Below are positions 1 to 10,803 of a stretch of 64,000 nucleotides of DNA, one piece after another. The stretch's first letter is position 1; every line of letters begins with the position of its first letter. Origin of the DNA: Syncephalastrum monosporum B8922 (taxonomy: Eukaryota > Mucoromycota > Mucoromycetes > Mucorales > Syncephalastraceae); NCBI GenBank assembly GCA_000697355.1, contig JNEN01001212.1:372001-436000 (forward strand), given 5' to 3'. The translations under genes and the position numbers were made by a program. A model generated the notes under the pieces. It saw nothing but the letters and a program-made list of their open reading frames with translations. It searched no databases and had not been told where the DNA came from.

Positions 1-640
1 TGTGAGGTCTCCAACTGCGCTAAGCAGTGATTATGCGTCTATCCAAATGTAGACAGATCAAACGGATTTGGGATGCAGCATTAAAATAGTACAAATAGAG
101 TGTCTGTTCACCTACTTATTTTGGCTACAGATACAGCGTGCGTTTCTAGAATAGACAAGCCGATGGACATTATGGACTATGGAGCAGAAATAAGACATGG
201 AAGTACTGCAGAGTCTAGTGGTGGAGTGGAGTCTGGAAGAGCACAAGTGGCGACGGTGAAAGGGGAGTCCCGATTCGGTAACTAATTTTAGGGCGGCGGC
301 GATCTCGGATCGTTTTGGCCGACCAGAAGGGAAAAAGAGCGAAGCTATCTATAGACTGTCTGGAGCTTGGCTGGTTCTTGTAAGAAGAAAGAACCAGACA
401 TGGGGTCTCCGAGGTGGGCGAGCAGCAAGAGGGTGAGAGTAGGACGAGTAAGGAGGCGGGCCAGAGCGCCGCCCGTACAGGAAAAAGGAAAAAGGAAACA
501 AAAAAAAAAAAAAAAAAAGGCTTGGAAGGGGGGTACAGTATGTACAATACACAGTAGGGCGATTTAAGGTCCCAAATTTAGACAAGCGTCTGAATTTGTT
601 TTAACAGCCTTCTTTTTCGCTTTCGTTTCGTTTCTCCATC
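1..640. other. Upstream intergenic region
   Basis: I see no supportable gene here. Short open frames on both strands are low-complexity, including a poly-A run near 500-518. The 60 bases before the ATG at 641 are pyrimidine-rich, as is common just upstream of fungal start codons, so the last part is probably promoter and 5' UTR of the TM9 gene. Confidence 0.6.
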
Positions 641-2985
641 ATGATGAGCAGGTCCGCATTGGGGGCCGTGTTGGCTGTTTTGTTATGGGCCAAGGCGTGT
701 GTAGCCTTCTACCTGCCTGGCGTCGCGCCCCACGACTATGCCGTCGCAGAGAACGTGCCTCTGTACGTGAACTCGCTCACGCCCATGTCGAACCAGCAAG
801 TCAAATCGGTCGTGTCGTATGACTATTACTATGAACGCTTTCACTTCTGCCAGCCCGAGGGCGGTCCGCAGCAGCAGTCCGAGAGCCTGGGAAGCATCCT
901 CTTTGGTGACCGCATCTTTTCATCTCCATTCGAGGTAACTGAAGCCCATCGCACACGCCCATTGGAACCATCTCATCCTCATCTTCCTTCCTTGCTCATC
1001 TATTATCCGCTCTTTATTCTTTGTCTGTCCACTTGTCTGTCTCTAGCTGTCGATGGCCCAAAACCAGACGTGCAAGCTCTTGTGCGTGTCGGACCCGATC
1101 CCGAAGGATGATGTCGAGTTCATCAACCAGGCTATTGAGGACGACTATGCCCTGAACTGGGTCGTGGATGGCCTGCCTGCCGCGCACGAGAACCGCGACG
1201 AGCACACCGATGAGTTATACTACAACATTGGCTTCAACCTCGGCTTCATGGATAACGGCAGAGCTGCGCTGAACAACCACTATGAGATCTATATCTACTA
1301 CCACGACCGTCCCGATGGCAAGTACCGTGTTGTCGGCGTCATTGTCTACCCCGCCAGCAAGGACTTCAAGGTCGAGAACGGTAAACCCGTCTGTGACACC
1401 AAGGCTTACTCCTTCCACCTGAGTGAGAAGGGTGGCGACAAGGTCGTCTACACTTACAGCGTCAACTGGGTGGTACGTATGATCCCTCATAGCCTATCCT
1501 TATCTCCAAAAGAAAGCTGGAAGTCTCACCCGCTGAATGTACGCCACACAGCCTTCCTCCACGGCTTGGGCCACGCGTTGGGATAACTACCTCCACATCC
1601 TGGACCCCTCGATCCACTGGTTCTCTCTCGTCAACTCGATCGTCATTGTCCTCTTCCTGACGGGTATGGTGGCCATGATCCTCCTCCGTGCCCTGCACAA
1701 GGATATCTCGCGCTACAACGCCGTTGAGGCTCAGGTACGTTTTTTTTTTTTTTTTTTTTTTTTTTTGCATGGGTTGCATTCGGGTAGATTAGGGTCACTC
1801 ACGCTCGCGTAGGAGGATGTCCAGGAGGACTATGGCTGGAAGCTCGTCCATGGTGATGTCTTCCGTCCCCCGACCCGCCCTATGCTTTTGTCCGTCTTTG
1901 TGGGCAGCGGCACGCAGCTGATCGCCATGACAGCTCTGACCCTCGGTATGTCAATTTGAAATGCGCGCAACGTCAGATAAAAAAAAAAGAAAAAAGAAAA
2001 GGCTGACCGATCTGTTCTCTTTCAGTCTTTGCCGTCCTCGGTTTTCTGTCGCCCTCCAACCGTGGTTCGCTCGCGACTGTGATGGTCATCTTCTTTATGG
2101 TCTTTGGTTGCATTGCTGGCTACGTGTCGGCGAGAATCTACAAGATGAATGGCGGTGAAGCCTGGAAGCTTAACGTCGTGCTGACCGCTGCGCTGTTCCC
2201 TAGGTGAGTATAGCTATCTGGGCACTTGTGTATGGAGGACTTAACACGATCTATCTAGTTTGATTCTTGGCTCACTACTCGCGCTCAACTTCTTCTTGAT
2301 TGGTTCGCACGCTTCAGGCGCGGTGCCTTTCGGCACCATGCTCGCCGTGCTGGGTCTGTACGTCATCATCTCCTTCCCGCTGAGCGTGGTGGGCTCCTAC
2401 TTTGGCTTCCGCAAGCCCAGAATCGAGCACCCGGTCCGCACGAACCAGATCCCCCGCCAGATTCCCGATCAGCCCTTCTACCTGCGACCTATCCCGTCGA
2501 TCCTCATGGGCGGCATCCTGCCGTTTGGCGCCATCTTTATCGAGCTGTACTTTATCATGAACAGCATCTGGTTCCACCGCATCTACTATGGCATTGGTTT
2601 CCTCTTCCTCGTGTTTGGCGTGCTCCTCTTGACCTGCTCCCAGGTGACCATCTTGATGTGCTACTTCCATCTCTGCAACGAGGATTACCACTGGTCGTGG
2701 CGCGCTTTCCTCACCGCGGGTGCCTGCGGTTTCTACGTCTTCTTGTACTCTATCCTGTATTACCTCACCAAACTCGATATCGGTTCCTTCTCTGGAACGG
2801 TGCTCTATCTTGGCTACTCGGCCATCATCAGTCTCCTGATGACGGTCCTGACCGGTAAGTGGATAAGGAAGAGCGATACGGTTACAATAAGGTAATTGAT
2901 GTCTTATGCGTGTCTAGGTGCGGTTGGTTATCTTGCATGTCTTTTCTTCCTGCGTAAGATTTTCGGCAGCATCAAGGTCGACTAA
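641..2985 (+). CDS. TM9 superfamily (EMP70/nonaspanin) membrane protein
   Basis: Seven exons: 641-934, 1047-1472, 1552-1734, 1813-1945, 2026-2203, 2259-2854, 2918-2985. Together they keep one frame and encode about 625 residues, a normal length for the family. The start has a signal peptide (hydrophobic run ending near [11 protein letters not shown]). A luminal domain of about 250 residues follows, including the segment [18 protein letters not shown] just before the first membrane span, then about nine hydrophobic segments to the end. The C-terminus reads KIFGSIKVD, matching the K-x-D/E tail known in TM9 proteins as a COPI-binding Golgi retention signal. TM9 proteins act in endosome/Golgi sorting, adhesion and metal homeostasis; the exact role here is not visible. 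Intron 3 starts with about 26 T's right after the donor. Family assignment is firm; TMN1/2/3 orthology was not resolved. Confidence 0.93.
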
Positions 2986-2998
2986 GGAGAACGATGTG

Positions 2999-3005
<7 letters not shown>

Positions 3006-3062
<57 letters not shown>
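3006..3062. repeat. (CT)n microsatellite
   Basis: An almost perfect CT dinucleotide run of about 55 bases begins some 20 bases after the TM9 stop codon, so it probably lies in that gene's 3' UTR. It creates false serine/leucine-rich open frames on both strands. Confidence 0.95.
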
Positions 3063-3065
<3 letters not shown>

Positions 3066-3497
3066 TCCCTCTCTTCTTTCTTTTCACCATCCTCACTTTT
3101 TAGACCTTATATCGCGCTTGACGACTGTCATGCGTCAATGAAAACAAAGCTTTCTGTAATGAATTCTATTTTCGAGGCATGACCCCAGTATTGAATCTTA
3201 TTTTGCGAAATTAAGAGGCCAGGTCATAGTCTGGGGTGGGTTCGTATACCAAGGTCTGCACTGATCAAGTTTGACACGGACAGGAAACACGTTAATTTCC
3301 GAAAGTCCTCACACAGTAGGGTCAAAGGCAAAAAAAAAAAAGGAGAAGAGAGCGAGGATTTACTGGGAGCTTTCGCTGTGCGTGTTTGCAAACCCATGTT
3401 CAAAAGTGTCGCGTGCGTGTGGGTTCCACCCACATCTGGTTTTTTCTTCTTTTTTCCCAACGTCTCATTTCTCTTTCCATTTCGTATTTTTTCCGGG

Positions 3498-4002
3498 ATG
3501 GATAGCCCGACCCGTGCCAACCCTGACAGCGGGAGCGGTGGTGGAGGTGGTAACACTGGGAACGGTCATGGTGGCGAGAGCAGCAGCAGTAATGCACCTT
3601 TACTCGAACCCACGAGCGGCAAAAGGATTGTGTTGCCTGTGCGCGTGGAGCCCAAAGTGTATTTCGCCAACGAGCGTACGTTTCTTTCGTGGCTGAATTT
3701 TACGGTCGTCTTGGGCGGCCTCGCCATGGGCCTCCTCAACTTTGGTGACCGTGTGGCACGTCTGTCTGCCCTGTTTTTTACCCTGATTGCGATGCTTTCG
3801 ATGCTGTACGCCCTCTGGACTTTCCAATGGCGTGCAACCAAGATCAGACGACGCGAGGCTGCGCCATACGACGACCGTATCGGCCCCACCCTGCTTTGTG
3901 CCGCTCTCCTCTTGGCTGTCGCTGCCAACTTTTACAGTAAGTGTGAAGGTCGTACGTGGAAGAGAGGCGATATTCATTCCGAGTCTTGCAGTGCGTATTT
4001 GA
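3498..4002 (+). CDS. VTC1: Vacuolar transporter chaperone 1 (VTC1-like)
   Basis: A Gly/Ser-rich N-terminus of about 45 residues precedes the signature [21 protein letters not shown]. Three hydrophobic segments follow, with the arginine pairs typical of the DUF202/VTC1 fold. In yeast, Vtc1 is the small membrane subunit of the VTC complex, which makes polyphosphate from ATP and moves it into the vacuole. The preferred model has exons 3498-3936 and 3992-4002 (donor GTAAGT), giving about 149 residues ending in MRI. Reading through the intron instead adds a tail ending at 4007. The start was chosen because upstream in-frame sequence is poly-pyrimidine and lacks conserved residues. There is no SPX domain, as expected for Vtc1 and unlike Vtc2-4. 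Confidence 0.9.
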
Positions 4003-4291
4003 TGTAGGATCCAATGGAATAATAAGCTTTTATCATGATATCACCCCCCCCCACTTTCTGTACTTGCTCACCCCTAACCTCCTTCGTTCAATGTCACTTT
4101 TTCTGTGTTGTATAATACACTTTTGCTGTCAAACATAATGCATTACCGGGAAATGGCCCTATTTAAATGACTTTGACTCGTCTCAGGAAAAAAAAAATAC
4201 GCCTTACATGGAGCATAATCTTACAATGACCTCCGGTCGCGCGCGTTGATTGATAAAATTAAAGCAGAAATTTCTGGATGTGAGCTGTATA

Positions 4292-6397
4292 ATGTTTCTC
4301 TCGCTTGACCTGTTGCGCGATGTGGTGGATCGACTTCCTCATGACGGACGCCTGGAATGTATGCTGGTCTGCCGCTACTGGCACGATGAGCTGTATGGTC
4401 TGATCCGCAAAGGCATTTGTCTCGTAACACGGCAGCATGTGCGCTCCTTTTTCGAAACGGTGCGAGTGCCCAATAACCGCCTCAAGGACGTGGTCCGCAC
4501 CTTGGAAGTGTGCAGCGTGGGCCTGTCGCGGTCCCAAGTTGAGCAGCTCCCTCAGCTGCTGCCTCGCCTCGAGCGACTCGAGTTTGGCAGCCGTGTATGG
4601 TCCCAAATGAATGCGAAATACATGCAGTGGCTACGCGGTTGGCAGCGCATGAAAGCACTGCCCGTCATTCACAGCTCCCGCATCGCCTTGGCCTGCTTGG
4701 ACCAAGTCAAGACGTTGACCCACCTCCTTATATCAGAGGCCCTCGCCTTTCAGCTTTTGATCCAATGCACGCACCTCAAAAAGAACCACAACCTTTTCTT
4801 GCGCGACAGCCTTTACGCACGCGTGCCGAATCTAACCCATTTCCACTACACCGCGCCCGGTCTGAGCAACCACCCTTTTGACATGCGACTCCTCCTCGAG
4901 ACGTGTCCGCACCTCGAACACCTCATGCTGAGGAACTGTATCCTCAAACAAGACACTAATTACGCCCCCGTGCCTGCCCGGCTCAAGCAGCTCCGGCTGA
5001 CACAGATCCCGCTCGACTCGCCCCTCCCGCTCCTCTTCATCGCCCACACCTGCGCCCGGACCCTCACCCACTTCCACCTCATGTACCACTGGGACCCGCC
5101 CTACAATGTGAGTGACGCGCACAAGGAGGCCCTGCGCGTCCTGGCCCGATCCTTGACCCAGGTCCGCTCGCTCCAGATCCTCGACGTGCTCCCGGCTGCC
5201 TTCCCCAACGACTTCTTCTCCCATCTCGCCGCGCGGGGCCAGCTCACCCACCTGCGCCTCATGTTCCAGCTCGAGTATCTGAGCGACCTCGAGAGCGACC
5301 ACGACCTCGTCGGCTACGCCACGAGCAGCCTCGGATCGGACGCACAGCAGCTCGAACTGCAGAGCTGGGACATGTGGGACGAACTGTCGTCGACGCTCCA
5401 GCTCGTCCAGCCGCTGGCGTACCATGCACCCCACCTCCGCGAACTGTCCCTCCACGGCGACCCCAACATGGGCTCGTCGTACGCCACCACCGAATTTGAG
5501 CTCAACGTCATCCTCAACCACTGCGAGAACCTAAAGACCCTCAAGCTTTACTGGGCCAGCACCCTCTACTGGGAGCTGCGGCAGGTGCAGCGCTATGCGT
5601 GTTTCGAGGAAGACACCGATATGGTCGCCATCCACGGCATCGAACGCGTCAATGACTACAAGGACCATCTCAAAGACCAAGTCGACGTGTTTATGCGCGA
5701 CCGCGACCGGAAGCACGGCCTCACCACCCTCTCATTGGAGCAGTCGCGCATCGCAGAACCGGCCCTCGACTATCTTGCGGCGCGGTGTCCCCACTTGGCG
5801 CACCTCCGCATCGTCAACTGCAGCTTTGACGACAGACAGGCACCCTTTGCGATGCGCATCGCGATGCCGGACCAGACCTTCCAGTTGGTCGAGCTCCGTG
5901 GCCTGCGTCTTGCGACCGAAGTCGACGATGAGTTTGAGACCCTGAACGACACACCGTTTCTCTCGGTCGCACGGCGGAACGATATCGAGGCACGTCGGCG
6001 CCGACAGGCACAGCATCCGCGCGGCGTGCTCGACGATGACTGGACCAAGGCGCGTCGACAGGTGCGCCACTACTACTGCTGCAGCATAGACGGAGAGGGA
6101 CGTCGCCTGGAGCGGATGAAACCAGCAAGTGTGGGGCTGATGCACCATTACTACGACACACAGACGGTCGACGACGTGCTCGACCGGGTGGGCGACCGGT
6201 ACTTTGCCACGGAGGACGGCGAGCGCATGGTCTTTGACTCGCGCATGCACTGGAGAGAGAACTTGCCATGTGGTATGATCGCCTTCACTTGTCGCGACGC
6301 AGACCGCGTCCAATTTAATAACGTCAACCTGGACTATCACCCGCTCCCGATCCAAAAAAGGCTCCAGCGAGCCGGCCCATCCATGATGAAATACTAA
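4292..6397 (+). CDS. F-box / leucine-rich-repeat protein
   Basis: A single open exon of about 700 residues. Residues 1-45 from MFLSLDLLRDVVDRL form an F-box-like helix bundle (LECMLVCRYWHDELY). The rest is a series of leucine-rich repeats with recurring patterns such as LRELSLHG, LKTLKLYW and LAHLRIVNCSF. F-box/LRR proteins are generally substrate receptors of SCF ubiquitin ligases; the substrate cannot be inferred. An in-frame ATG at 4250 would add 14 residues, but the F-box begins naturally at 4292. The C-terminal 150 residues are charged and do not show clear repeats. There are no introns, unlike most neighbours. Fungal F-box/LRR families are large and divergent, so no orthologue is named. 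Confidence 0.85.
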   Translation: MFLSLDLLRDVVDRLPHDGRLECMLVCRYWHDELYGLIRKGICLVTRQHVRSFFETVRVPNNRLKDVVRTLEVCSVGLSRSQVEQLPQLLPRLERLEFGSRVWSQMNAKYMQWLRGWQRMKALPVIHSSRIALACLDQVKTLTHLLISEALAFQLLIQCTHLKKNHNLFLRDSLYARVPNLTHFHYTAPGLSNHPFDMRLLLETCPHLEHLMLRNCILKQDTNYAPVPARLKQLRLTQIPLDSPLPLLFIAHTCARTLTHFHLMYHWDPPYNVSDAHKEALRVLARSLTQVRSLQILDVLPAAFPNDFFSHLAARGQLTHLRLMFQLEYLSDLESDHDLVGYATSSLGSDAQQLELQSWDMWDELSSTLQLVQPLAYHAPHLRELSLHGDPNMGSSYATTEFELNVILNHCENLKTLKLYWASTLYWELRQVQRYACFEEDTDMVAIHGIERVNDYKDHLKDQVDVFMRDRDRKHGLTTLSLEQSRIAEPALDYLAARCPHLAHLRIVNCSFDDRQAPFAMRIAMPDQTFQLVELRGLRLATEVDDEFETLNDTPFLSVARRNDIEARRRRQAQHPRGVLDDDWTKARRQVRHYYCCSIDGEGRRLERMKPASVGLMHHYYDTQTVDDVLDRVGDRYFATEDGERMVFDSRMHWRENLPCGMIAFTCRDADRVQFNNVNLDYHPLPIQKRLQRAGPSMMKY

Positions 6398-6650
6398 GTC
6401 GCTTGATCGTGTATAGCTGAATACCAAGACATGGATAGACGATAGACATGTATATTAGGTGCGTTTTTTTTTACAATAGCAGGCAAAAACGCATTGTGTC
6501 ATCAAGTAATCATCAAATGTTTAATTGTTGGCCCAAACCCCCAAAAATGTCGATTGGGTTCAGAATTGAGTTGACATTGATAAAAGGCGCGCTTCCATTT
6601 CTATTTTGGCCTCTTTTTTTTTTTCCCTCTCTTGCTCCTCGTGTGCAATC

Positions 6651-7990
6651 ATGGCGCTCATTGACGACATCAAGACCGATCCCATCTTGTTCTACGCCAC
6701 GTGTGCGCTGGCCCTGGTTGGATTTGCCTCGGTTGGCTCGAAGCTCACCAGCTTCTTCCGCACCCTGATTCAGGCGTACCTTCTCCGTGGCATTCCGGTA
6801 CCTTTTCCCAACCCAACTATCACCTGCGCCTTCTCTGGCTGACTTCATTCCATTCCATATTCCATAGCTCACCAAGTTCGGTGCCGGTGCTGGTGCCTAT
6901 GCTGGTTCGTGTGCATCCGCAAAACAAAAGGGGTCAACGGTGGAGGAGCTCATTGTGTTTATTGGATAGTGGTGACGGGCGCTTCGGATGGCATCGGTAA
7001 AGAGTTTGCCGAGCAGCTGGCCAAGGCCAAGTTCAACGTCCTGCTCGTGTCGCGCACGCAATCCAAGCTCGATGCCATCGCTCAGGACATACAGTCCAAG
7101 TATGGTGTCGAGGCCAAGACCTATGCCATGGACTTTACGCTCGGCCGCGACGAGGACTTTGCCCAGCTCAAGTCCATCATTGACTCCATTCGTGTCGGTG
7201 TTCTCGGTAAGTTCCTGCAGCCCAGAACCCATCGATCTAATCCACCTTCGTACTTATCACCATCATCATTCGTTAGTGAACAACGTCGGTACCAACCACG
7301 ACATTCCCGTGCCGTTTGCCGAGGAGGACGACAAGGTCATCCATGATATCGTCGAGGTCAACATCAATGGTCTGCTCAAGATGACGAAGCTGGTCCTGCC
7401 CCAAATGCGCGCCAAGTAAGTCTGGCCCTAGCCTGTATGCATTCCGTGCTCTTTTTACTAATTCGGGGTGCAGCCACTCGGGTCTGATCCTGAACCTGGG
7501 CTCGTTTGCCGGTCTGGTGCCCAGCCCGTTCCTGTCTGTCTATTCCGCCGGTAAGGCTTTCCTGTCCACCTTTTCCCAGGCAGTCGGTAAAGAGGTCGAG
7601 AGCGAGGGCGTCGTCGTCCAGAACGTGTGTACCTACTTTGTCGTGTCTGCCATGAGCAAGATCCGCCGTCCCAACTTCTTGGTGCCTCTGCCCAAGCCTT
7701 ACGTCGCGTCCGTCCTCAACAAGATTGGCCTGCCCTGTGGTGCGACTGACCCCTATACCTCGGCATCCTACCCCTCCCACGGCCTCGCCGCCTGGGCCAT
7801 TGGCAACATTTTCAACTCGCGTTTCTGGATCCAAAAGAACTATGGTAAGGGAATGGATCGTGTGTGTGTGTGTGTGTGTGTGTTTACATGGGGTTGCTCA
7901 TCCATGGGTCTAGATATTCAGGTCGATATTCGCAAGCGCGCGCTCCGCAAGCGCGAGCGCGAAGCCGCTGCTGCCCGCAAGGACAACTAG
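6651..7990 (+). CDS. IFA38: Very-long-chain 3-oxoacyl-CoA reductase (KAR)
   Basis: Exons 6651-6797, 6868-6904, 6970-7206, 7277-7415, 7474-7844 and 7914-7990 keep one frame and give about 335 residues, matching yeast Ifa38. An N-terminal membrane segment is followed by a short-chain dehydrogenase domain. Visible motifs are the nucleotide-binding VTGASDGIGKEFA, then NNVGTNH, and the catalytic serine region LNLGSFAG with YSAGK (Tyr and Lys of the active site). The enzyme reduces 3-ketoacyl-CoA with NADPH in the ER fatty-acid elongation cycle. The C-terminus ends RKDN, a dilysine-like ER retrieval signal. The last intron holds a (TG)n run at 7861-7883. The gene converges with UreG, with stop codons about 230 bp apart. 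Confidence 0.94.
7861..7883. repeat. (TG)n run inside last KAR intron
   Basis: A perfect TG dinucleotide stretch of about 23 bases lies 15 bases after the donor site of the final KAR intron. A similar run is in the last CNS1 intron (61764-61782). Confidence 0.9.
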
Positions 7991-8150
7991 TACCCCTCCA
8001 TCCATATTTTCATTGGCATCATTTTAATATAAATTTACAAAACAAGGTGATATATTGACGCGTCCTTCATCAGAGATTGGCATTACGTAGTATGCTACGT
8101 CGCCTTTGGATTGGCCAAGAAACGAAATATCCATTACGCTTGGGCAACCA

Positions 8151-8176
8151 TGTGTGTGTGTGTGTGTGTGTGTGTG
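8151..8176. repeat. (TG)n run between convergent KAR and UreG genes
   Basis: About 26 bases of alternating TG lie in the short interval between the two convergent stop codons, probably in one or both 3' UTRs. Confidence 0.9.
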
Positions 8177-8222
8177 CGTATCTGTCACGTATTTCCCCTA
8201 TTTTTCATGCACTCCATTTCAT

Positions 8223-9559
8223 TCATGCCGACTCCGTCGCAGCACCACTGGCGCGCCACTCACCGAGAATAAGGTTGATAATATCGTCCATGCCGACGCC
8301 GTTCTTGACCTGAGCAAACACGGTAGGACCGGTGCCACTGACATCGCCCCATGTGAGTCCATCCATCCATTCATTCCAATATAAATGACCGGGATCTCCT
8401 TACCGCATCTTCTTTGCGTCGCGGTCCATGACGTCCAGGTCAGCACCGACAATCGGGGCTAGGTCGGTCTTGTTGATGATCAAAAGATCACTCTGGGTGA
8501 TACCAGGACCTGAACCATGCTCGTGTCAGCAAAAAGCCCCCTAGATTTTTTTTTTCTTGGCTGCATGAGCGCGTAAGGCGCACAGACAGTGACTCACCTC
8601 CTTTACGGGGCACCTTGTCACCACCAGCCACATCAATCACGTAGATGATAAAGTCGGCTACACATGGGTTGGGTTAGCAGGGTCGTCCTGAAGGGGGGGT
8701 TGGGGCGCGTGAGAAAAAAATGTTTACCCAGTTCACGGCTGTAAATACGGAAAAAAGTTAAAACCCAGCACCCAAAATAATACTGCTTGTGCCTCCACAC
8801 ACGCGCGTGTCAACCTACCTATAATTGGCGGCGAGGTTATCACCACCGGATTCAATCAGCAAGAGCTGTGTGTTGAATTTGGCCTGAAGAATCTCGAGCG
8901 CATTCATGTTGGCCGACACATCCTCACTAAAAAAAACACAAATGCAGAATGAGCGCTTCTTTTTTTTTTCCCTTCTTTCGTTCCTCATTTTGAGTCGTCT
9001 GAGTTGCTGTTGAAGCTGACATACCGGATAGCCTATAAAAGAAACGGGAGCGATAAGATAAGCTATCATGCGGGTAGAAAACGACGTACCGCATGAGGAC
9101 ATCCGCCGGTTTCGATGGCCATGATGCGTTCCTCGGGGAGGGCCTTGTTGCGCACCAAGAACTCGGTGTCTTCCTTGGTGAAAATATCGTTCGTCACGGC
9201 TGCGATCGAGTACTTGTCACGCAGGCGTTGACAGAGCGCGAGCATGAGTGCGGTCTTGCCGGACCCAACGGGACTAGAGGTGTTTGAAGGGAGGGGCGGG
9301 TTTGTTTAGACAGCATGAGAGCGTGCGCTCTTGGGACTTCCCCGCCAATGCCGACCGTAAAGGTACGCTCGGACCAGTCACGGTTCTTGTAGATCGTCTT
9401 TTCGCGTTCCTCGTAGAGGCCAGGGTGGTCGAGCTGCTCGTGGGTGTGGCCGTGGTCGTGCGCGTCGTGCGAGTGCGTGTGCGCGTGGTCGTGCACATGC
9501 GCCGCATTCGCAGCCGACGCGCTATCCTTCAGATCGAATCTGCAGTTCTCGCTTGCCAT
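8223..9559 (-). CDS. ureG: Urease accessory GTPase UreG
   Basis: Eight exons can be assembled on the minus strand: 9342-9559, 9090-9273, 9025-9032, 8819-8926, 8728-8738, 8598-8657, 8404-8509 and 8223-8337, about 269 residues. A His/Asp-rich N-terminus ([18 protein letters not shown]), a likely nickel-binding tail, precedes the SIMIBI GTPase domain. Visible motifs are the P-loop [22 protein letters not shown], the CPH metal motif in [21 protein letters not shown] and the guanine-specificity NKTDL. UreG delivers nickel to urease using GTP with UreF and UreD; none of these lies in the window. Two exons are only 8 and 11 nt. The first intron must be removed between GIGG and PVGSGK, but the base after the natural exon end is GG (GGAAGT) instead of GT, so either the donor is non-canonical or a base is altered. 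Confidence 0.9.
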
Positions 9560-9721
9560 GGTGTATAAAAATTGAGCTTTATATGTATCAGAGAAAAAAG
9601 AAGTGGGAATAGAAGAAGGAAGAAAGATAGAGAGAGGGAGGGAGAGAGGAAGAAAAAGGACGAAAAGCGATTTGACATTGGGTATATTTGCAGAGATGTT
9701 GAATCTCAGCCATCGCGGGCG

Positions 9722-10465
9722 TCACTTGGGTGCGGGACTGGCGCGGGCTTCGGCTTCGCTGTCGTGTTCCTGCCACACGTCGCTGCCCAGGAGACTGGAT
9801 TCGGTGGACAGCACACTCTGGTCATCCCCATCGGCTGCATTGGCTTCCAAGAGCTCCTCCTCGTCGGCCGTCGAGTAGTCCGGGGTTGGATCCCGCTGGG
9901 TCGCATAATCTTCCTCCTCCGCGAGCGTCATAGTCGATGCTGATGATCTGGAAGGTAGTACAAACTCAAAGGGCAAATCGTCCTGAAACACGTACACGCG
10001 CCTGGGGTGAGTCTAGGGCAAACCTCCCCGTAGATTGGCCGACTTAACAGGAATCAAGTTGATAATGTCACGGTCCTTCACCTCGACCGGCGTATTGCGC
10101 GGGATCGCCTTGTTCTCGAGCGTGCATTGATTGGAAGACAGCTGCCGAATAAAAAGAAAAAGAGAAAGAGAACAATAAGCGGTTGCGGTTGCACCAGACA
10201 ATGTTACATCTTGCACATACTCTTTCCACAAAGCAGCGGCCATCTTCCTGCAGCGTCACCCTGACTGGTTTTTTATTATTATTATTATTGTTATGAATAC
10301 ACACCATTCTCGAGATAAATAGGGCGGGATCATACGATGTTTTCGGCTGACAGAAGCGTGTCTCAGGTCGAAATGACCACCACGACCCATGACCACTGGC
10401 TGATTTGGGTACAGCGGCAATGTCTTGTGCGATTGCAGGTCGCGAATGTGGGGTCGGTCTGCCAT
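9722..10465 (-). CDS. Small FHA-domain protein
   Basis: Exons 10336-10465, 10221-10264, 10049-10141 and 9722-9982 give about 175 residues in one frame. Residues 1-110 form a forkhead-associated domain. The phosphothreonine-binding signature is present (VVMGRGGHFDLRHASVSRKH), followed by LSSNQCTLEN and KDRDIINLIPDDLPFEFVLP. The last intron is inferred from frame continuity with a GTTAAG donor, and is less certain than the others. The C-terminal 75 residues are acidic and low-complexity. The layout recalls the isolated FHA domains of PNKP, aprataxin and APLF, which bind phosphorylated XRCC1/XRCC4 in DNA-break repair, but no catalytic domain is present, so that role is only a suggestion. It shares a divergent promoter with the ceramide glucosyltransferase. 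Confidence 0.78.
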
Positions 10466-10803
10466 AGGAAGTAAAGAGAAAAAAAACGCGATACACCAAC
10501 CAAAGCACAGTAGAGACGAAAGAGGCAAAGTCTAGCACACCTTTTCGTTGACCAATTTTTGCAGACCGCAAAAAAAAAAAAAAAAAAAGTTCCAAAGAAG
10601 GGCGCGCCTACGAAGGCACCAGCCCGCCCTGGCCCCCTCGCAGCTTTCTTTTCCCTTCCCTCTCGCGCACTCGCTCGCTCTCTTTTCTTCCCTTCGCTTG
10701 CTTTTTCGTTTGCCACGAAAAGGAAAAAGACCAGACGGGAACAAAAAGTGCATTGGCTTGGATTGTCTCGTTCCTTGACTGTCTCGTTTGTATTACGTCC
10801 TCG
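10466..10803. promoter_or_regulatory. Divergent promoter region (FHA gene / ceramide glucosyltransferase)
   Basis: This 338-bp interval separates two start codons facing away from each other. It contains an A-tract (about 10568-10587) and long C/T-rich blocks toward the plus-strand gene. No defined TATA box or factor site can be assigned by eye. Confidence 0.55.

Noticed and set aside
2914..3182. Arg/Glu- or Ser/Leu-repeat open frames
   Set aside because: They are produced by the CT microsatellite.
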